Source of the DNA: JBDREF01 sp043820045
Lineage (GTDB): Bacteria; Planctomycetota; Phycisphaerae; Sedimentisphaerales; Anaerobacaceae
Direction of reading: 5' to 3'
DNA length: 15,035 nt
Assembly: GCA_043820045.1 (NCBI GenBank)
Contig: JBDREF010000086.1
Coordinates: 1 to 15,035 of the forward strand
The notes under the pieces were generated by a model. That model saw only the letters and a program-made list of their open reading frames with translations, ran no database searches and was not told the origin of the DNA. A program made the translations under genes and the position numbers. Each line of letters opens with the position of its first letter. Positions within the stretch are counted from its first letter, which is position 1. This document shows positions 12,907 to 15,035 of this stretch, piece after piece.

Positions 12907-14280
12907 TCACTGCTTCTTTCGTTGATTCTGTTCCCGGGCGGCCTGTGAAGATGGGCGGTTTGCCCCGGTCTTAGTGATACGCGGGGCCATTTGCTCCTTC
13001 CAGGCGGTATAGAGCTTCCTCAATCGCTTGACTTCTTCGGGGTTGCGGCCTTTGAGGTCGTTTTTCTCGCTCTTATCCGCATCAAGGTCGAACAATTCCA
13101 GCGTACCCTTTCGGCTTACAAGCTTCCACCTGCCGGCCCGAACGGCCCACTGGTCGGCCCCGTCATCCCAGAAAAGTACCTCGTGAAGTGGGCCCTTCGC
13201 CTGCCCAAGGAGGATCGGCAGCATGTTCCTGCCGTCATAAACGCGGTCGCCGGGCAGCTCGACGCCCACAGCGGCGCAGATAGTCGGCATTACATCTAAA
13301 GAAATGACCGGCTCATCACAGACTGTCCCCTTCGGCAGCTTATCCGGCCAGCGAACAATGTACGGCACACGGATTCCCCCCTCGTAGAGGCTGTGCTTGA
13401 AATCCCTCAGCACACCGTTGCAGGCCAGGTTCTTCCTCGCGCCGCCATTATCCGAGAAAAAGACTATCAGGGTGTTACTATCCGTCCCGGTCCGCCGCAG
13501 TGCTTCCAGCACCTTGCCGACCGCCTCATCCATGCACACGAGCATCGCAAGGTAGATGTCCCGGTTCTTATCGCCGGTATTGAAACGCTCGATATGTTGC
13601 GGCAGCGCCTGGAGCGGCCAGTGCACTGCATTGAAAGGCAGGTAGAGAAAGAAGGATCGGTCTTTGTGACGCTCGATGAACGAGACGGCCTCACGGGCGA
13701 GATTGTTCGTCAGGTAGCCCGTGTCGTTTATCGGTTTATCGTTGCGATATATCGAAGTGTATTCGTCCGTTATTTCGAGATTAGAGTAGTCATGCCCGCC
13801 GTGGCCGAGGAACCCGTAGAATTCATCAAACCCGCGTTTCAAGGGCCGATACTCAGGTTCGAGACCGAGGTGCCACTTGCCGGTTACCGCCGTAGCGTAG
13901 CCTTCCTTCCTTAGCACGTCGGCTAAGGTAATCTCTGTCACGGGCATTCCGATTCTTGAATCCGGCGCGGTATAGAAGCCGAACCGCTGCTGGTATCGCC
14001 CGGTCAAAAGTCCCGCTCGCGTCGGCGCACAGACGCACCCGCTGGCATAGCCGTTCGTCAGCCGCACACCTTCGGCCGCCAGCCGGTCGATATTGGGCGT
14101 ATCGACCTCCTTCGGGTGCTCGTAGCAGCTCGAATCTGCATAGCCCTGGTCGTCCGATACGATAAGCACAATGTTGGGATGACTACCCTTTTGTCTCGCG
14201 GTTGCAGAAGAAGCCATGCCTCCAAGCCACATCCCCGATACGGCCAAAGCCGAAGAACGCAAAAAATCCCGTCTGTTCAT
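12907..14280 (-). CDS. Tat-exported type I sulfatase (arylsulfatase family)
   Basis: 457 residues from ATG at 14278-14280, chosen because GGAGG sits 5 nt upstream and the twin-arginine signal begins there: MNRRDFLRSS, then a hydrophobic stretch to about SSATA (22-27). It should act in the periplasm or outside, releasing sulfate from sulfated substrates, probably polysaccharides. The formylglycine site is C84-A-P-T-R88, matching C-x-P-x-R with Thr at the usual Ser, followed by AGLLTGR. Metal and active-site residues include D43/D44 in SDDQGYAD, K134 and H136 in GKWHLG, H220 in AVHWP, and D277/N278 in SDNGG. The tail QAAREQNQRKKQ is charged. Cys-type maturation needs a separate enzyme, not seen here. 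The exact substrate cannot be told. Confidence 0.95.
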   Translation of the reverse strand: MNRRDFLRSSALAVSGMWLGGMASSATARQKGSHPNIVLIVSDDQGYADSSCYEHPKEVDTPNIDRLAAEGVRLTNGYASGCVCAPTRAGLLTGRYQQRFGFYTAPDSRIGMPVTEITLADVLRKEGYATAVTGKWHLGLEPEYRPLKRGFDEFYGFLGHGGHDYSNLEITDEYTSIYRNDKPINDTGYLTNNLAREAVSFIERHKDRSFFLYLPFNAVHWPLQALPQHIERFNTGDKNRDIYLAMLVCMDEAVGKVLEALRRTGTDSNTLIVFFSDNGGARKNLACNGVLRDFKHSLYEGGIRVPYIVRWPDKLPKGTVCDEPVISLDVMPTICAAVGVELPGDRVYDGRNMLPILLGQAKGPLHEVLFWDDGADQWAVRAGRWKLVSRKGTLELFDLDADKSEKNDLKGRNPEEVKRLRKLYTAWKEQMAPRITKTGANRPSSQAAREQNQRKKQ

Positions 14281-14407
14281 TATGTCCTCCATCATTTCTC
14301 CCTGCAATAGTCATCCAATTCGATAAGCAGTAACCTTACAGAAATGACTTTTCGCCGGACTCATTGTACAATTGCCATCATATATGGTAGTGCGTCATAC
14401 ATGCATT

Positions 14408-14443
14408 TTACAGGTATTTTTCTGCGATTTACTGTAACATAAT
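14408..14443 (+). promoter_or_regulatory. Possible operator and -10 box ahead of the sigma factor gene
   Basis: The 190-bp divergent region between the sulfatase and sigma factor genes contains an inverted repeat TTACAG (14408-14413)/CTGTAA (14432-14437) with 18 bp between, followed directly by CATAAT (14438-14443), a five-of-six match to a -10 box. No good -35 box lies at the right distance. Weak; no clear promoter was found for the sulfatase gene in the same region. Confidence 0.25.
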
Positions 14444-14483
14444 CGGCCCTCGCGCAATTTATCATGCGACAATGGTTGGTGCT

Positions 14484-15035
14484 ATGGCAAAACTTATCGA
14501 GCGAACGGAAGACGACGACCTGGTGCAGAGGGCCCGAATAGAGGCCGATGAACTCGGCCGGCTCTACGAGCTGTACTACGAGCGAATCTTCCGATTCTGC
14601 GTCCACCGGCTCTTTGACAAAGAGACTGCCGAGGACGTAACTTCGGCGGTCTTTCTGGAAGTCGCCCGAAAGATTCGCAGCTTCAAAGGTCAGACCGAGC
14701 AGGATTTTGCAAACTGGCTGTACGCCATAGCAGCCAACCAGGCGAACGCCCATATAAGAAAGACCTCGCGGCGAAGACGACTGCTCGAAGATGCGATTGC
14801 CTCGATGGCGGCTTCCAGCTCCGCCGGGCAATCTAACGAGCCGGACTGGCCGATCCTGTACACGGCCATCAGGAAGTTAAAACCGAAGCACCAGACCATT
14901 GTCACACTGAGATTCTTTGAAAGCCTTTCGTACGAGCAGATGGCAAAGATTCTCAACATAAGGCAGGCAACTGTGAGAGTTACATTGCACAGAATACTAA
15001 GTGTGTTAAGAAATCAATTGCAAACCGTTTTCGAC
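14484..15035 (+). CDS. ECF-family RNA polymerase sigma factor (3' end at or beyond window edge)
   Basis: 184 codons are open to the last base with no stop, so the gene is probably almost complete but cut by the edge. Region sigma-2 spans about residues 22-95: LGRLYELYYERIFRFCVHRL, AEDVTSAVFLEVARKI, and NWLYAIAANQANAHIRK. A linker rich in Ser and Ala follows, then sigma-4 from about 122: YTAIRKLKPKHQTIVTLRFF, and the helix-turn-helix SYEQMAKILNIRQATVRVTLHR. No sigma-3 domain, so this is the ECF type. The start is ATG at 14484; ATG at 14472, four codons earlier in the same frame, is equally possible. No good ribosome-binding site. It is divergent from the sulfatase gene. An anti-sigma gene would be expected downstream but is out of view. 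Confidence 0.93.
   Translation, partial: MAKLIERTEDDDLVQRARIEADELGRLYELYYERIFRFCVHRLFDKETAEDVTSAVFLEVARKIRSFKGQTEQDFANWLYAIAANQANAHIRKTSRRRRLLEDAIASMAASSSAGQSNEPDWPILYTAIRKLKPKHQTIVTLRFFESLSYEQMAKILNIRQATVRVTLHRILSVLRNQLQTVFD

Overview
This window most likely comes from a planctomycete-type bacterium, possibly of the Phycisphaerae. That is an inference from three things: an ispF-cysS-ruvCAB gene run, a Tat-exported sulfatase next to an ECF sigma factor, and many starts with no clear Shine-Dalgarno site. No rRNA or tRNA gene is present to confirm it. Almost the whole window is one long co-directional run on the minus strand. Only the partial gene at the left edge (1-507) and the ECF sigma factor at the right edge (14484-15035, running off the end) lie on the plus strand.

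Read in the direction of transcription, from the right: a Tat-exported sulfatase (14280-12907); a recognisable promoter with a perfect palindrome just upstream of it; gap and pgk (lower glycolysis); a two-gene nucleotidyltransferase/HEPN module; rpe (pentose phosphate); accD (fatty acid synthesis); hisC, hisB and ispF (histidine and isoprenoid synthesis; hisB and ispF overlap by 4 nt); a GxxExxY-family gene inside terminal inverted repeats; cysS; and ruvC, ruvA, ruvB (Holliday junction resolution). The housekeeping proteins look intact and carry their family motifs.

The unusual content sits at the junctions between these genes. (1) Between cysS and ruvC there is about 460 bp that splits an apparently formerly coupled pair. 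It holds a 56-bp diverged copy of the ruvC start, still fused by an ATGA overlap to the cysS stop, and a roughly 270-bp element bounded by inverted hairpin repeats. (2) The last third of cysS is clearly poorer in G+C than the rest, which hints at replacement by recombination. (3) The gaps ruvB/ruvA, ruvA/ruvC and upstream of ruvC all contain degenerate arrays with a strict 7-bp period; one is a symmetric inverted pair of nine heptamers each. (4) The GxxExxY gene fills the whole ispF-cysS gap as a cassette with about 55-bp inverted repeats. (5) The nucleotidyltransferase/HEPN pair sits between pgk and rpe, and its HEPN protein lacks the usual RNase motif.

No CRISPR array, tRNA, rRNA, transposase or integrase was seen. 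Most positions for motifs and starts were worked out by eye, and no database search was possible.
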